A program made the position numbers and the translations under genes. Below the pieces are notes generated by a model, which saw nothing but the letters and a program-made list of their open reading frames with translations, searched no databases and had not been told where the DNA came from. From Taxillus chinensis (taxonomy: Eukaryota; Streptophyta; Magnoliopsida; Santalales; Loranthaceae), in contig CM042086.1 of NCBI GenBank assembly GCA_023512835.1, positions 4,069,799 through 4,133,798 on the forward strand: DNA of 64,000 nucleotides, read 5' to 3'. Positions 22,285-34,870 of the stretch are shown here, piece by piece (the first letter of the stretch is position 1; the number at the start of each line of letters is the position of its first letter).

Positions 22285-24665
22285 ATTAACCACTTCGTAT
22301 AACTTTTTTAAAAATGTAGGGACCGGAGAGGATGGTTCTCTTCCACAAAACCTTAGCATTTTCGAAAAGGTTATTTGCATGTATTCCATTGGGTTATATA
22401 TATATTTTTGTAATTCTTAAGTAAAAATGACACCCCTTAAAATTTATTCTAAAATTTTCCCATTTGCAAAAACCTTCTGCATCTTATTTTTTATAATTTT
22501 TCTATTCTATTAAAATAATATTTTTATATTCTTTCTTTTTTCTCTTCTATTTACTTCGATCATTTAAAAATGCACATGTGTCAAAAGTAAATTTAAAAAA
22601 TTATAGGAAAAACTTTTAAAAAATAAATAATAATTTTCTAAATATAAAAATTCACTATTTATTTTCTATTTTTAAATCCCATTTTAGGGGAGCCAATGTA
22701 AAACTATTTTTATTAAATTTCTAAAAAAATCTTAATTATAATAAAAATATGCATATGGAGAAGCTAATGTAAATGTTCTTATGATAAAATTACTTTTTTG
22801 TTAAACAGTGAAGATTTTTGGAATCTTAGTATTAATTGGAGATTAGATTTTATTCAATGTTATTCAAATTAAATTAGTAAAAATATGATGTAATACCATA
22901 AAAATTTTAAAATAATTTTATAAATTTTAAATTATAATGATGTCACACCATATTTTATTGAATAAAGTGGTTTGTTTTGGCCCTTTCACATGTGTGGAAT
23001 AAAAATAGTTCCATCAACTCCATTTAGTGGCCGCTACGGGCAGAACTTTCTAATAATTTTTCTTAAATTTATAGATTTAAATATTTTTTTGTTTTTCTAT
23101 ATAAATATACATTACAATAAATTTTTCAAATCTCTCTTTATATTATTAAAATAATAATTTATATTATTTTTTATTTGATAATAAATTTTTTTATAATTTT
23201 ATATGAAATAAAAGTGAATTTTATGAAAAACATAAAAGAGAGAAATGAGATAAAAAATTTTATATATAATTTAATAATTATATGGAGTGAACAGAACTGT
23301 AAATTTTTTAACATACTATATAAATCAAACATAAAAAATTAAGTATAAAACAGAAAAATTTTATGACTTTTTAATTTTTTTCTTAAATATAAAGAAATAG
23401 ACAATGGGGCAAGTACTTGACAATGGGGCCATTGCAACTACAAATTGGAGTCTTTGACACAATTTTGAAAAGCACTTGGATAATAGAGTTTTGTATTGTT
23501 TTATAATGCAATTTATCCTAATAAAAACTAACGATTTTACTTTAAAATCAAGCACATTGATGTACGGTGTCATTAGATGATATGATGACCAGAGCCCAGA
23601 GCAAGTTCAACTTTTACAGATCATTAACAGGTTTCGTAGAACACCCCACCTAGATTGGGGAATGGGGAGAGGATATTATTGGGCAGGCCGAGCTGCTCAA
23701 CATTGAAGTGCAAAAGAGCAACGTCGAAGAAATCGGGCCCATTCTCTTTTCATGCCTACTTTTATATTTTCTCCACTCACTCACCCCCTCACCCAAACTT
23801 AATTAGTTATATAGAAGCAGCTGAACATTCATACTTCCAAAGAGCGTGGGACATAGAAGCTAAGCTGAACATTCATACTTGGAAAATTCTTAATTGCCAT
23901 AGGTTGATGATTAGAAGCCATATTAAAAAAAAAACGTATCGAATTGACATTCTAAAACATCTAATCGCGCCCCAAAACCGCATCTCTTATTAAAATAAGC
24001 CTAACCCTCTTTCGCTCAAAAACGCAATGGATGTGCATAGTAAATTTACACGCGCATTTAGGAAACACGAGACCCACTTTGTGCGCGGGAAAATGCAAGA
24101 TAGTGGGAAGAAAAAGATTCAATAGGCACACCATCACCATGTTTATTTATTTGTCTCTTCCCCTGCCTCAGAACCCGGGCACTATGAGCGGACGAGAGCA
24201 TACTCTACGTGACCGGCGGTGGCTGTAACACGTGTAATATGATGTTCAAGCTATCTGTACCTTAAAATATTTCTATAGTAATCTAGTTGCTCTGTTGAAC
24301 AAGTAAACAACAATAATCTTATAATTATATTTTTACGGGAAAAATAATAAGACATCCTATGCCTTCACCTACTGGGAAGTAACTATTGTTAGAAGATGAA
24401 AAAACTAACAGCCTAATTGACAAGATTAAAACATGACATAATACATAAGAAAAAGATTTATTCCTTTGATGTAGACTTTATATGGCTTCCCTTTTGTTAG
24501 TTGGTCATAAGTTTTTGGATATTCAAGGTGAGTTTATATTTTCATGCGTACATCATGTTATTTGGATGTTTTTAAAAAATCTGCATACTAAAATAATATA
24601 ATTTTAATACAAAAAATATTAAAATGATACGGTTTTAATAAGTCGTAGTAAATTCTAATTCATTT
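22285..24665. other. intergenic stretch, no gene supported
   Basis: AT-rich up to about 23580, then a GC-richer block to about 24240. That block contains a local tandem duplication (23810-23885, GCTGAACATTCATACTT twice). Its open frames show no recognisable domain and no splice context. Confidence 0.5.
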
Positions 24666-24667
24666 AA

Positions 24668-25100
24668 GGTGCCGTTTGGTCTGCATAGTTTTTTATTTTA
24701 AAAAATAATTTTTATTTTTAAAAATAAAATTTAAAATTTAAAAGTTATTTGTTACATTCGAATAAAATAGTATTTTATTTAAATCTTAATATGAAAAAAA
24801 AGTGTTTTTAAAATAACTTTTCAATTAATTTCTTTTTTAAAATTTAAACTCATTTTGGTGGGAAATTCAAAATTTTTATTTTTATTTTATTTTTTTTCTA
24901 CTTTTTTATTTGGGTCAATCATTTTTTTTCAATTTTAATGGGGTCTGATTTTAAAATTTTATACTTTTTAAACATATTTTTTCTCTTACCAAATAAAATT
25001 TGTTTTCAGAATTTACAATTCAAACTCTTATTCCAATCAAAATTCAAATCATGAAACCAAAACACAAAAATAGAAATATTTTTCAAATGACTCCTAATTT
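24668..25100. mobile_element. possible MITE (GTTTGGT-type ends)
   Basis: Left end AGGTGCCGTTTGGTCTGC and right end AAATGACTCCTAA are weakly inverted. The interior is A/T-rich and self-complementary. Such GTGCCGTTTGG ends are common in plant non-autonomous elements. The target duplication is not resolvable. Confidence 0.35.
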
Positions 25101-28100
25101 ACAAAAATTTCGTGTCAAAGAAAGATAAGAGTGCTTTGAAGTTTGAGCAAAGTATTTTTGTGTAAGGTATTAAATTTGAAACCTTCAAATCAAGTGCCTT
25201 AGAAAAATAGTTGTCCAAAATTTATATAACATGAAAAACATTTAAGATAAATATTTATTTTAATTAATAATATTTGAATATGAAAAGTATTATTATACTA
25301 ATATTAAATAAATAAAACATTATATATAAATTCTAGTAATTTTATATTTAATATTTGCATAATAAAATCCATGTATTTTATTAGTATTAGTATTATTAAA
25401 AAATCAATACAATATGTGACACATGATTACTTCATCACTCGCTGGTGTTTTATGTGGTTTAAAAGTGATACACATTTGAATTTTGAATTATTATTTTTTT
25501 ACATCCACCATCAATTGAAAAATAAAAGTGTAATTGGAACACATAACGAAGCTAGGAAAAAAAGGTATGTGTTCCAAAGAGTTGGGTCCAATAGTACGGT
25601 TACAAGTGAAAAAGGAATAGTACTTCTACTATGCCCAAAATTATAACCTATTTAGCTATTGAAAATATTATTTGAATTTAATTTGTTTGGTGAAAATCTA
25701 CCATTATTTTACCATCTTAAAAAAAATAAAATTGCACTTCTTAAAAATAAAAAAACTAAATTCAAATGGATAATTTAAAAAAAAAACTAATTTTTGGTGA
25801 AGCTAATTTTTCTTTTCTTTTTTAGTGAAACAAAAAAAAATTAAAAACACCAAACCTTTTTTCCTTTCAAAAAAAACCAATATGCTATATACAAACAAAT
25901 CAATCCTTAGGTGTTTACATTTTTAAAGACCAATTTTATAATTACGAATGCAAACAAGCTAATTAGAAAGCATATAAAAAACAAAGAGGAAGGAAAATAT
26001 GATAATTTAAACTTGTAATAAAACATGTGAGGTAAAGATTAACAATTATACTTTTAGAGGACCAAAAGATAACAAATCATTGAAATCTTATGTTTGAGTT
26101 CTTCGCTATGGGTGTTTTGTCCTTCCAATCTCTTTATTCTTCCTTTTCCCCTTTTATTTCCCTCTAAAATTTGTCACTCTTTGTTGCAAAAGAAAAAAAA
26201 AAACTCATTTGCTTACTTTGATGAACTTTTTGTTGTATGTATCTTTTTTATTTTCTTCCCTGATCTATTTTCTTTCGGATTGTGTGTTTTCTATTTCTGG
26301 GGAAATTTAAATGTGTGTGTATATATATATATTTAATTCAGACAAAATGGAATCTGAAAGTTATTGTTGTTTACATAATATTTGTATATAAATGGTGTAC
26401 AAAAATAAGAAACATGCACTTTGGATTGGTTGAGCCGCTTACTTGTGCCTAGCTACCTAGTGCCACTAGTATTGAAGTTAGGTTTTTCTTGCTTGTTTTG
26501 TTGGGCTTTTACTAGAAAATTGATTAAGGCTACAGGATTGATCGAATTGAAAGGATTAAAATCAAAAAAGCATCTTGTGCGGGAAAAAAAACTAAAATTG
26601 GAAAGGCATATTAGGGATGAAAAGATTTAAAAAATCTAAAATTGAAAAGACATTTCAAAGCCGATAGAAATGGAAGATCCGAATGCACTTCATAAAAGAA
26701 GAGCCCTCCCTGGATGCACTAGCGATCGACACATAACAATGGGAGTGGTTGTCTTTTTGTGGTTGCTCTTGGCATCTCGGGAACAATAGGGCCGACAAAA
26801 AAATGAAACTTAAAAGACATGGAACAAGAGTTAAGGCCTCTCGAAATGGAAATATTGTTATTTAAAAGACTAAAATAAGAAGGTATTTTAAGGCAAATAG
26901 GAATCTAAAAGGAATCTTAAAATTAACAGGATTGAAAAGTTATCTCATGGAAATTATAAATTAAAAAGGCATATTAAAGGTCAACAAGAAGTGAAAATGA
27001 CGTAATTTTAAGAGGTATATAGGAAAGTAAAAAAGACAATTACCTATCTATGATCACCTAATCATGGTGAGAGTTTCCTAGCCCACTTCTACATGAGTAA
27101 GCTCCTTAGATGATGTTGGTCTCGGTATGTTACCTTAAGCTTTACAAATGTAGTTTATGTAGGACTTATGACACCGGTGCTTAAATTTTTACTAAATAAC
27201 TAAATGCAGTTTAATAAGAATTATCCATCTGTGACCCAAATTTTTCTTGAATAACTAAATGCAATGTATGTGGACTTATTTATTGTCAAAGTTTTTCTTA
27301 AATAACTAAATACAATATATGGGACTAACCGTCTAGTACCCAAAGTATCCCTAGAAATTCAATACATATTCAAATGATACATTGTTTGTTTTTTGTGATG
27401 GAGCTCAATAATATTGGGAAGTACGTTTGATTTAGTGTTATGGGGAATACTCAACACTACTCATGTAAATCATCTCTTCTCAAGGAGTTAGGCAATTGTT
27501 TTATTAATACTCATTTCAGGGAGTTCTTGGATTAGAGAACCTTTCCCGACCTGAGAGGGCTTTGTTTTGAATTGACTGATTCTTCTAGTGATGATAGCTG
27601 AGTAAAGTTATGAAACTATAATGAAAAGACTACAAGGAGACAAAGTTGTGGTCGAGAGCCATGTTGGAAACATTTGAAACTTCTGAATGGAGGCTACTAC
27701 TACTTGTTTTTATCGTAACTCGCCATTAGCCTTAAATAAAATTGAAAATGAAAGACAATTTTAAAAGACTTCTAGTTTTTATTTTTTTCTACAAATGGAG
27801 ATGTCTACTCGGACAAACGTGTAAGTGTTATACAATGTAATAATAGCTCATCAATGCTTAACAAAAGTGCGAATCATTCAGTGTAATAATAACTTTTTTT
27901 TTTTACCAAATTAGTACTTGCTTTTATCACACCCACGCAAGCCCCCAAACATGTAACCATGTAATACATTTAATAACATCGCACCCTATGCCCGCAACCC
28001 AAATATAGCATATACGCGTGTGATTAAAGTTTTGTGTCATATTTGATTACTAGGTAATCTAGCTGTCACACACATATAATTTGGCTTTCTAATTAAATAA

Positions 28101-28145
28101 TTTTATACTTTAATTGGCAAAAGCTTATCCAATTGTTTCATGAAA
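25101..28145. other. intergenic stretch with decayed tandem repeats
   Basis: No gene is supported. At 27186-27350 three imperfect units of about 55 bases each carry AATAACTAAATGCA-like cores. Several A-rich stretches with AAAAGGCAT/AAGACAT phrases at 26520-27030 look like very old repeats. Confidence 0.5.
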
Positions 28146-28146
28146 T

Positions 28147-28571
28147 TAGGGGTGTAAAATAAACCGTCGATTCGCATACTAGTCTATGATTCATGCGGGA
28201 CCGGACTAGATCAGAAAAATTTGATCCATTTCAATCGCGGGTCTAAACGAACTAATTTATTTTATGCGGACCAAATCCGTATAGATGCGTATTGATTCAC
28301 AGCCCGATTTAAAAAAAAAAATTGAACTATTACATGTACCTAGTATATTAGTACATAGAGCTTAAACTTATTAATTTTAAAATTAATATTTTAAAATATA
28401 AATTATTAAATATGACTTTAAAATTTAAATTTTAATATATTTAATAAAATTAACTTATAATAATTTTTAAATAAATAAATAAATATGAACCGAAAAGAAA
28501 TATTCAAATAAGAAATATTCTGGTACATCAAAAGTGTCGGACCGGATCCAATTCATTTTACATTCTTACAT
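28147..28571. mobile_element. hAT-like MITE candidate
   Basis: Left end AGGGGTGTAAAATAAACC pairs with the complement of the right end AATTCATTTTACATTCTTAC. The interior is non-coding and enriched in GGACCGGA/GATCC motifs near both ends. Target duplications are not clear. Confidence 0.5.
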
Positions 28572-28915
28572 GAAATTTGACTTTTCAATATTATTGTTTT
28601 TAACTCTAGCAAACACTTTTAATTTTTTTTTTTGGGAAAACTAATTTACCTTTGTTGTGTTTCACATCTGCATGTGTTTACAATAAGATGATAAAAATAA
28701 ATACACAATTTATTGCAAAATCATAATGTTAATCGTTGCATCAATTTCAGTCACCATAAGAGTTGGGGTCAAATCCGTTTTAATATTTTTCTTTTTTTTT
28801 AATTTTAACTAAAAATAATATTCTCATAAATTTTATCTTAAATTCTAATCATTTTTTTTAAAATAATGAATCCCAACTATATGAAGTTACTATTTATTCT
28901 CTATTCGACTCCTAA

Positions 28916-29298
28916 AGCATTCACAATAGGTTTGACATTTTTATCTCTATTTTAGAGATAAATAGTATATAATTTGTTTATTTTTTAAAAATATTAAACA
29001 TTTCATTTTTTATTTCTATTTATATTTATTTCTTAATTTATTTTATATTATTTTTTCTCTTATCCTTTTTATTTATTATCACTAATAAAAATGTTATACA
29101 TATAATAATATATATTAAAAAATTATAAAAAAAAAATTTAAAAATAAATAGTAAATCTCTAAATATATGAATTTATTATTCATTCTCTATCCCTATATTT
29201 TATTTTAAGAAATCAAATGAATTTTTAATAAATTTATATATATATATATATTTCTAAATTATAAAAAAAAGCTTAATTATACCAAAACTGGATGTGCT
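28916..29298. mobile_element. Tourist/PIF-type MITE, same family as 6631-7010
   Basis: Starts AGCATTCACAATAGGTTTG after TAA (28913-28915) and ends CCAAAACTGGATGTGCT before TAA (29299-29301). Length and internal order (CTCTATTTTAGAGATAAATAG, later GAATTTATTATTCATTC) agree with the copy at 6631-7010. Confidence 0.72.
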
Positions 29299-29299
29299 T

Positions 29300-29725
29300 A
29301 ATATCTCTAAAATTCTTTCTACCCCGCGAATTCAGAGTTTTAAATCTACAACCGCAGTATGCTTGCACTTTTATCACTATGATAGCCCGACAATAGTTAC
29401 GTGCTAAAAAAATGCACTTTTATCAATATGATAGCCCGACAATAGTTTGGTGTTAAAAAAAAGTGATATATGTTTGTTATCACACAAATCATTGGGTTTG
29501 TGATAAAATTATAGTTTGACAATAATTATTTTTGCAATAATGCTCTCAAATCCTCTCCGTCCCTTACTATCTCTAAAATTATCCTTGCCCCACGAATACA
29601 TAATTTTAAATATATAATGGCAGTACGGCATGCGCTTTTATCACTAAAATAGCCTGGCAATAGTTAGGTGTTAAAAAAAAGTAGTGGTATATTTGTTATT
29701 TCACACAGGTCATTGAACTCTAGGG
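29300..29725. repeat. diverged tandem repeat block
   Basis: A segment beginning ATCTCTAAAATTCTT (about 29302) recurs beginning ATCTCTAAAATTATCC (about 29569). Within the first unit a roughly 48-base piece containing TTTTATCA-TATGATAGCCCG is itself repeated (29370 and 29417), and a third version lies at 29637. Function unknown. Confidence 0.7.
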
Positions 29726-30101
29726 AAAAAAAGAAAGGGAAAAAGAAACGCACTCTCGTTTCTTTTTAATTGCACAAATCATTGTTTGATTTTGTTTTAA
29801 AATTAATTAAAATTAATTATTATTTTTTATATGTTGGGGATGAGTGCAAAACATAAATTCATGTTTGATTTAAAAAAAAAACATTTTAATTTTGTTTTTT
29901 CATAAGTTTTAAAATATTTGTTTTGTTTTAAAAAAACTTTGACTATTGTCAGTTTGACAAAAAAAAAAAAAAAGAGGGTGACAGAGTGAATTTACAGGAC
30001 AGGGCATGGGCCAACGCAACACGGAGACTCTGTTTCCATATCAAATTGCAGTGGCACTTCTGGTACTCGGACCACCACGTACGCCACTCGCTCGTCCCCC
30101 C

Positions 30102-30109
30102 TATATAAA
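30102..30109 (+). promoter_or_regulatory. TATA box of the CHX gene
   Basis: TATATAAA sits about 125 bases before the first upstream ATG and just before a CT-rich leader (30187-30208), the usual layout of a plant core promoter. Transcription would start near 30130-30140. Confidence 0.65.
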
Positions 30110-30134
30110 TTAATTACTCTCCGATTCGCGTCAG

Positions 30135-31160
30135 CTATTTCCATATTTCATTTCTTTCTCTTTTTTCTCTATCGCCTGCCTAGTCGCTCTCTCTCTCTCT
30201 CTCTCTCTTCCTTCATTCTCGCATCTGATGAACCCTCTCGCTTCTCTGTGTTCCCTTCTTGGGTGTTCTTGAGCGACCCAATCGCAGTTTCAGAATGCGC
30301 AAGGCTTGTGCTGCTCATGCATGCCGTACAAGCTCTTCGCATATTTGACGACCCAGATGCTTCAGGTGCGTGTTCGTGTTCGTCTTCATAATCCCAATAT
30401 TATAAAATTGATCTGTTGACTTGACTTGGAGTTTTTTTTTTTTTTTTGATTTTCTAATGCCTTTGTTCGTCTTTGCGTGCCGGCGTGCGTGTATGTGTAT
30501 CTGATTTTGTCTCCTCAATTGTTTAAAAAAAAACAAACAAACACACACACGGTTTTTGATGTTTTTTTTTTTTTTGTGGGTTGGTGTTGAAGTTGTCTTT
30601 GTGATTGATTTGATGGAATGAGACTATCGATTTTATATTTATTTGTTTACTATTATTATTTTTTGCTGCCATTCCGGCGGTGATCTAAAAATGGAGAGGC
30701 CTTTTGAGTGAATTATGTGGGCATCCATGGGTAAAAATGTCTTTTCGGACGCCCGGGGGATGTTCCCTCCTGCGGATTGCGGCGGCTTCGTATTCTGAAT
30801 CTCTGATTTGAATACACATAGATTTGTACGACGCCGACTTGGGATGGGATCGTCTGTGCGTGGTCCCACCGAACCACCCGCGCACCTTCCTTCCCCGGCC
30901 CTACGATGAAGTCAGAGTTTGACCTTTTCGTTTGACTCACGTACGTCGATGACGATGTGTATTAGTCAGCAGCGCACCGCGGTTTTTTTTCCTCATACAT
31001 TCCGTGTGTGTCTAGACTTCCCATGCCAATGTGATGTGGGTTTGCGAAATTACAGCCTGTATTCCTTGTTTGGCTACCCAGAAACGATGAACACAGTTTT
31101 GTTTTTATAAATATAAATTTTTTTGGAATCCTTTCCCGTTCATCTCCCGCTCCACCACGA

Positions 31161-31195
<35 letters not shown>

Positions 31196-31456
31196 CGTTT
31201 TTCTATTTCATGGTTAAATTATTGATTCCTTTTAGTGAAAGGTCACCGTTTGAATACGACTTTGGTCTTCTCTTTTATGTGTGACACCCATAGTGCGGTT
31301 GCTACAAGTGTTAAATAATATGATGATGATGATGATGAATAATAGAATCTTAATTCTTAAGTGGGATTTAAATTTTGCAGGAAGTGGAGAGGCAGGCAAC
31401 AAGGATTTGCAAGGTACGCTGATTAAGGGTTAGGCGTGTTTGTTTGGCGGGTGGAC
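30135..31456 (+). promoter_or_regulatory. 5' leader of the CHX gene with an intron and two upstream ORFs
   Basis: The first leader exon ends CAG at 30365 before GTGCGT. The intron runs 30366-31380 and ends TTTTGCAG. A second leader segment then joins the coding start at 31457. Two short upstream ORFs lie in the first exon: 30228-30272 (14 codons plus stop) and 30294-30347 (17 codons plus stop). Both precede the main ATG and could lower its translation. The leader structure is inferred from splice signals only. Confidence 0.55.
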
Positions 31457-34400
31457 ATGGCTTCCAATGCCACCGCAAAGGTTTCGCCTTCCATGAAGGC
31501 CACATCTAATGGGGTGTTTCAGGGGGATAATCCTTTAGATTTCGCGCTACCTCTCGCCATCCTTCAAATCTGCATCGTGGTCGTGCTCACCCGCTTGCTG
31601 GCAATGTTGTTGAGGCCTCTCAGACAGCCCCGGGTCATTGCGGAGATTGTTGTATGTCCATTGCTCCTTTTGATTGCTTTAGGCTTCACAGTCGTGTTGC
31701 TACAATTCATTCATCTTTACCCTCCCATATTATTCTGCTGCTTATAGAGTTATGCAGTTCATTATTATTAGATCACGGACAATAAAACAATCTTCCTTCC
31801 CCTTCCCTTGTTTGGTTGAATCACGCTATTTAGATTGTTAGAGACATGAAGCTGCAACCAAAATTTGAAGGCTGTAGCTTATCCAGCATAATTTTTATGC
31901 ACATGCTATGGTGGTAACACTAGGCTAGACTTGTAATATACTGTATGATTTTTGACCCCAGTATTTTCTTCAACCATATCCAAGGGCGTCCAACACAAAT
32001 TTGATGCGTATAGTAGTGTACTTCAACGGAAGGCTAGACTTTTAATGCATTATGAATATATAGTTTATGACCACAGTGTGTTGATGGCACATTTCTATTG
32101 ATTTTTAGTTGATGAGTAATTTTGGAGCCAGGAGGTTGCAGTGTGGTGCAGCAACTAATCTATATTGCTATTTGTTGCAGGGTGGAGTGCTACTCGGACC
32201 ATCAGTTTTGGGCCGCAGCGAGAAGTTCCTGAACACAGTTTTTCCATCCAGGAGCCTCACTGTTCTGGATACATTAGCCAACCTCGGCCTTCTCTTCTTT
32301 CTCTTTCTCGTAGGCCTTGAACTCGATCCCAAGTCCCTGCGCCGGACTGGGAAGAAAGCAATGACCATTGCCATCGCTGGAATCAGCGTGCCATTCGCAT
32401 TTGGAATTGGCACCTCTTTCATCCTCAGAGAAACCATATCCAAGGGCGTCCGGGGACCTCCATTCATTGTTTTCATGGGCGTGGCCCTCTCCATTACTGC
32501 CTTCCCTGTCCTGGCCCGAATCCTCGCCGAGCTCAAGCTCCTCACCACTGACGTTGGCCGAATGGCCATGTCTGCTGCAGCTGTCAATGACATCGCAGCC
32601 TGGATCCTCCTTGCCCTCGCCATTGCCCTCTCTGGCACCAACAGCTCGCCGCTCATCACCCTGTGGGTCTTCTTGGCCGGTTGCGGTTTCATCCTTGCCT
32701 GCGTGATTGTTGTCCCGCCAATTTTCAAATGGATGGCGCGCCGATGCCCGGAGGGTGAGCCTGTGGACGAGCTCTATGTTTGTGCCACTCTGGCGACGGT
32801 TTTGGCTGCTGGGTTTTGCACGGATGCCATCGGGATACATGCGCTCTTTGGGGCGTTTGTGATTGGTGTTCTCATGCCTAAAGAAGGCCAGTTTTCTGAC
32901 GCGCTGGTTGAAAAAGTGGAGGACCTTGTGTCAGGCCTCTTTCTTCCTCTGTACTTCGCCTCGAGCGGGTTGAAGACCAACGTGGCCACCATTAAGGGAG
33001 TTCAATCATGGGGTCTCCTCGTGCTGGTCATAGTCACTGCCTGTTTTGGGAAGATTGGAGGCACGTTTGCTGTGTCCTTAGCCTGCAAAATTCCCTTTCA
33101 GGAGTCCCTGGCTCTTGGCTTTCTCATGAACACCAAAGGCCTAGTGGAGCTCATCGTACTCAACATTGGGAAAGACCGGAAGGTAAAGATTTTTCAAATT
33201 TACATCTTGGGCACATAGAACATCAATCTAATCTTTGGCCAACCCTCCCCCCCACCTATCACCTAACACCCACTCCAAATTGATGACTCGGATCTGTCAC
33301 ATTAGAGCCTTCAAATTGGCTTGGTGATTATGCTCTAACAACCAGCCCTATACGATGTGTTGATCTTTTATTTCATATGGGACAGTTCATGATTGATGTC
33401 TCTGTTCACGCAGGTACTGAATGATCAAACATTTGCTATAATGGTTCTGATGGCTCTGTTCACAACCTTCGTCACAACGCCCTTGGTCATGGCGGTATAC
33501 AAGCCAGCAAAGAAGGCGAGCAGAAGCGATTACAAGTTCCGAACAATCGAGAGGAAGGATCCGAACACCCAGCTGCGAATCGTTGCGTGTTTCCACAGCT
33601 GGAGGAACATCCCGACCATGATCAACCTCATCGAGGCTTCACGCGGGACCGACAAGCCTCAAGGCCTCTGCGTCTACGCAATGCACTTAATGGAGCTCTC
33701 GGAGAGGCCGTCCGCAATCCTCATGGTTCACAAGGCCAGGAAAAACGGCCTCCCCTTTTGGAACAAGTCTCAGTCGAACTCCAACCAGGTGGTGGTCGGG
33801 TTTGAGGCATTCCGACAGCTGAGCCATGTTTCGGTCCGTCCCATGACAGCCATCTCGTCCATGCCCAGCTTGCATGAGGACATCTGCGGCAGCGCGGAGC
33901 GGAAGCGCGCCGCCATGATCATCCTCCCTTTCTTTAAGGACCAGAGGGTCGACGGGTCGCTGGAGACGACGCGAGGCGAGTACCGGTGGGTCAACCGGCG
34001 CGTGCTCGAGCATGCGCCGTGCTCCGTGGGAATCCTGGTCGACCGCGGGCTGGGAGGCAACACCCACGTCTCGGCAAGCAACGTGTCGTCCGACATCACG
34101 GTCCTGTTCTTCGGCGGCCGGGACGACCGGGAGGCTCTGGCGTACGGCGCGCGCATGGCGGAGCACCCCGGAATCGCACTAACGGTGATGAGGTTCTTGC
34201 CGGACGCGGAAGGGACCGGCGAGATTGCGGCTGTCAGCATCGAGTCCAGGGCCGCGGACGAGGAGTGTTTGGCTAAGGTTAGGGAGAGGGTGCCCAAGGG
34301 GGGGTATCTGGTGAAGTACGAAGAGCGGGTGGTGAGGAGCGGGGACGAGACAGCGGCTGCGGTGCTGGAGTTTAGCCGGTGCAACCTGTTCGTGGTTGGT

Positions 34401-34610
34401 CGGAAGCCGGAAGGGGAGGTAGTGGCATGGTTGAGCTCCCGGAAAATTGAATGTCCGGAGATGGGGCCGGTGGGGGCGCTGCTGACGTCTCCCGAGTTCT
34501 CGACGGCGGCGTCGGTGTTGGTGGTACAGCAGTACCATGCCGAGATTGGGATGAGCTCTTCTTCGTCGGCGTCTCCGAAGGCGCCGGAGCTGGCGGATGA
34601 GAGGGGTTAG
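31457..34610 (+). CDS. cation/H+ antiporter, CHX family (CHX18/19-like)
   Basis: Three coding exons (31457-31651, 32181-33182, 33414-34610) join in phase 0 through GT-AG introns to give 797 residues, the usual CHX length. The opening [20 protein letters not shown] matches the N-terminus of the CHX17-19 group. Residues from about 30 to 425 hold about a dozen hydrophobic segments forming the CPA2 exchanger domain, including the ion-site pair Asn201-Asp202 in [10 protein letters not shown]. The rest is the cytosolic regulatory tail with [25 protein letters not shown] and [21 protein letters not shown]. Proteins of this group exchange K+ for H+ on endomembranes or plasma membrane and affect pH and ion balance. 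The tail is distinctly GC-rich. All landmarks are intact. I cannot separate CHX18 from CHX19 without a tree. Confidence 0.95.
31972..31991 (+). repeat. 20-bp exact copy of an exon-2 segment inside CHX intron 1
   Basis: Identical to 32432-32451 in coding exon 2, in the same orientation and 460 bases upstream. Flanking bases differ on both sides. Confidence 0.9.
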
Positions 34611-34754
34611 TTAGGATATGATTAGGAAGGGACTCAATATATAGGTCTTCTTTGTCTGCTGTTTTCTGTTGGTTTCATGTACAGCTTACCAATGCGTGTG
34701 CTGCCAAAAAATTGATAATATCCATGCAGAGATGTGCCGCCGCTGTAGGCTTGC

Positions 34755-34797
34755 TTGCAGTTGCAGTTGCAGTTGCAGCGGCAGCGGCAGCGGCAGC
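34755..34797 (+). repeat. hexanucleotide repeat in the CHX 3' UTR region
   Basis: Four TTGCAG units followed by three CGGCAG units about 145 bases after the stop codon. It creates an alanine-rich open frame that is not a gene. Confidence 0.9.
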
Positions 34798-34870
34798 TTT
34801 GGGTTATTTTCACCGGAGTAAAATAATGTTGCTAGCACTATTCAGTTCCGTGTTTGATATTTGCTTATGA

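Noticed and set aside
26421..26630. 69-codon plus-strand frame with a hydrophobic start
   Set aside because: No homologous family, no splice context, A-rich Lys codons at the end; looks like chance.
29365..29460. Repeated units considered as a CRISPR-like array
   Set aside because: Plant nuclear DNA, adjacent imperfect units with no regular spacers and no cas genes.
32168..34538. Several long open frames on the minus strand and other plus frames across the CHX exons
   Set aside because: They are shadows of the GC-rich CHX coding exons, which carry all conserved motifs in one frame.
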